This document shows positions 57,599 through 64,000 of a DNA stretch of 64,000 nucleotides, piece by piece. Where the stretch lies: contig JADJAE010000064.1 of NCBI GenBank assembly GCA_016704445.1, forward strand, positions 1 through 64,000, in the 5' to 3' direction. The translations under genes and the position numbers were made by a program. A model generated the notes under the pieces. That model searched no databases, had not been told where the DNA came from, and saw only the letters and a program-made list of their open reading frames with translations. Within the stretch, counting starts at the first letter, position 1. The number at the start of each line of letters is the position of its first letter. The stretch is from Deltaproteobacteria bacterium (lineage in GTDB: Bacteria; Myxococcota_A; Polyangia; Polyangiales; Ga0077539).

Positions 57599-57678
57599 CC
57601 GATGGGATTAGCACGGCCACCCCGTGCCCAGAGCGCCGCTCGCGACATCTGACGAGAGCCCTCCAGCACCCCCACATC

Positions 57679-62964
<5,286 letters not shown>

Positions 62965-63020
62965 ACGGGCGAAGGGCTTGACCGGGACGCCGTCCGCGGG
63001 TCATCACCGCCCTCGCCGTG

Positions 63021-64000
63021 ATGGAACAGCACTATGACATGGTCGTGATCGGGAGCGGCCCTGGCGGCGAAGGGGCCGCCATGAAGGCCACCAAGTCGGG
63101 GCTCTCGGTGGCCGTGGTCGAGCGCTACCACGACGTCGGCGGCGGGTGCACCCACTGGGGCACCATCCCCTCCAAGGCCCTTCGGCACACGGTCTCGCAG
63201 CTGGCCGAGTTCCGCAACAACCCGCTCTTCCTGCCGCTGTTGATGAACGACGACCCCATCCCCCTGGCGGGGATGCTGCGCTCGGCGGAGAGCGTGGTGC
63301 GCCGGCAGGTGGCGATGCGCCACGGGTTCTACGAGCGCAACCGGGTGCGGGTGGTGCACGGCACGGCGCGCTTCGTGGAGCCCAACGTGGTCGAGGTCGA
63401 GGCGCCCGGCGGGGCCTCGGAGAGGCTGCACGCGCGGGACTTCGTGATCGCCTCGGGCTCGCGGCCCTACCGCCCGGCCAACGTCGACTTCGCGCACTTC
63501 CGCATCTGCGACAGCGACACGGTGCTGCGCCTGAAGGAGACGCCGTCGACCATCACCATCTACGGCGCGGGGGTGATCGGCTGCGAGTACGCGTCGATGT
63601 TCCGCACGCTGGGCGTGAAGGTGAACCTCATCAACACGCGAGAGAAGCTGCTGTCGTTCCTCGACGACGAGATCATCGACGCGCTCTCGTACCACCTGCG
63701 CGACCAGGGCTGCGTCATCCGGCACAACGAGGAGATGGAGCGCATCGAGCCCGTCGAAGACGGCGTGGTGCTGCACCTGAAGAGCGGCAAGCGGGTGAAG
63801 AGCGACGTGCTGCTCTGGGCCAACGGGCGCACGGGCAACAGCCAGGGCATGGGCCTCGAGGCGCTCGGCGTGGTCACCGACGACCGCGGCCAGATCAAGG
63901 TCAACGACCAGTACCAGACCTCGCTCCCGCACATCTACGCGGTGGGCGACGTCATCGGGCAGCCCGCCCTCGCCAGCGCGGCCTACGACCAGGGGCGCTT
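63021..64000 (+). CDS. sthA: Soluble pyridine nucleotide transhydrogenase, cut by window end
   Basis: FAD enzyme that balances NADPH and NADH. The first 326 residues are present. FAD site: VVIGSGPGGEGAA. The redox centre reads GGGCTHWGTIPSKAL: the second cysteine of the usual C-x4-C disulphide is a threonine here, typical of SthA and not of dihydrolipoamide dehydrogenase. The NAD(P) site is IYGAGVIGCEYA, and LLWANGRTGNS and AVGDVIGQPALASAAYDQG match the family. ATG 63021 is used. It starts 56 bp after uvrA. The C-terminal dimer domain is missing only because the window ends. Confidence 0.9.
   Translation, partial: MEQHYDMVVIGSGPGGEGAAMKATKSGLSVAVVERYHDVGGGCTHWGTIPSKALRHTVSQLAEFRNNPLFLPLLMNDDPIPLAGMLRSAESVVRRQVAMRHGFYERNRVRVVHGTARFVEPNVVEVEAPGGASERLHARDFVIASGSRPYRPANVDFAHFRICDSDTVLRLKETPSTITIYGAGVIGCEYASMFRTLGVKVNLINTREKLLSFLDDEIIDALSYHLRDQGCVIRHNEEMERIEPVEDGVVLHLKSGKRVKSDVLLWANGRTGNSQGMGLEALGVVTDDRGQIKVNDQYQTSLPHIYAVGDVIGQPALASAAYDQGR

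Noticed and set aside
63021..64000. Dihydrolipoamide dehydrogenase
   Set aside because: The redox motif has C-T instead of C-x4-C and reads GGGCTHWGTIPSKAL, as in soluble transhydrogenase.

Overview
The window is very GC-rich DNA that most resembles a chromosome of the Myxococcota (Polyangiales/Sandaracinaceae-like). The evidence is gene content rather than marker rRNA: long Cys-rich lipoproteins with tandem repeats, a probable MYXO-CTERM sorting tail, a TIGR04563-type small protein, bactofilin, paired FHA/zinc-ribbon proteins, a CheB-CheR fusion with a hybrid kinase, and a double-length UvrA. No rRNA, tRNA or CRISPR array was seen.

Layout. 1-1632 is the 3' part of a group II intron with its reverse transcriptase/maturase, followed by about 350 bp of hairpin-rich non-coding DNA. 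1987-6932 holds a ferritin-like protein, lysC-lysA (lysine/DAP synthesis), a Uma2-type nuclease and a DnaQ-type exonuclease. 7026-10806 is a menF-menD-menH menaquinone operon; its 3' end carries one arm of a perfect 77-bp inverted repeat. 11020-12632 encodes an amidase coupled to a small protein. 12734-15672 is a Cys-rich, Gly-rich surface lipoprotein. 15794-20883 holds a long-chain acyl-CoA synthetase, a triple-receiver regulator, a glycosyltransferase, bactofilin and a SRPBCC protein. 21022-25366 is a partial F1Fo ATP synthase operon (b', b, delta, alpha, gamma). 25411-32894 holds two hypothetical proteins, CheB-CheR-PAS, a hybrid histidine kinase and a CtpA protease. 33116-38095 holds a Cys-rich lipoprotein, the TIGR04563 protein, an alpha/beta hydrolase and an AmpG-like transporter. 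38155-43185 holds two FHA proteins, a MYXO-CTERM protein and ilvE. 43247-47954 holds an unknown gene, a histidine kinase, a dienoyl-CoA-reductase-like SDR, an M23 peptidase and dapF. 48029-50469 is a TSP3/VWA lipoprotein, followed by about 650 bp of extreme GC. 51124-57598 holds an NHL-repeat lipoprotein, a PKD-type lipoprotein, a PP2C phosphatase, a PilZ protein and a TPR protein. 57679 to the end holds double UvrA and sthA (cut by the window end).

Together the genes cover housekeeping (lysine/DAP, branched-chain amino acids, menaquinone, ATP synthase, repair, redox balance), a signalling layer (histidine kinases, receivers, FHA plus PP2C, PilZ) and an unusually large set of secreted lipoproteins of unknown role. 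Most operon joints are 4-bp ATGA/GTGA overlaps. Several genes have a -10-like TANNNT 6-11 bp before the start codon, suggesting leaderless mRNAs.

Caution: at least ten reading-frame breaks occur inside otherwise conserved genes, nearly all at G/C runs. They look more like sequencing indels than decay, but the sequence alone cannot settle it.
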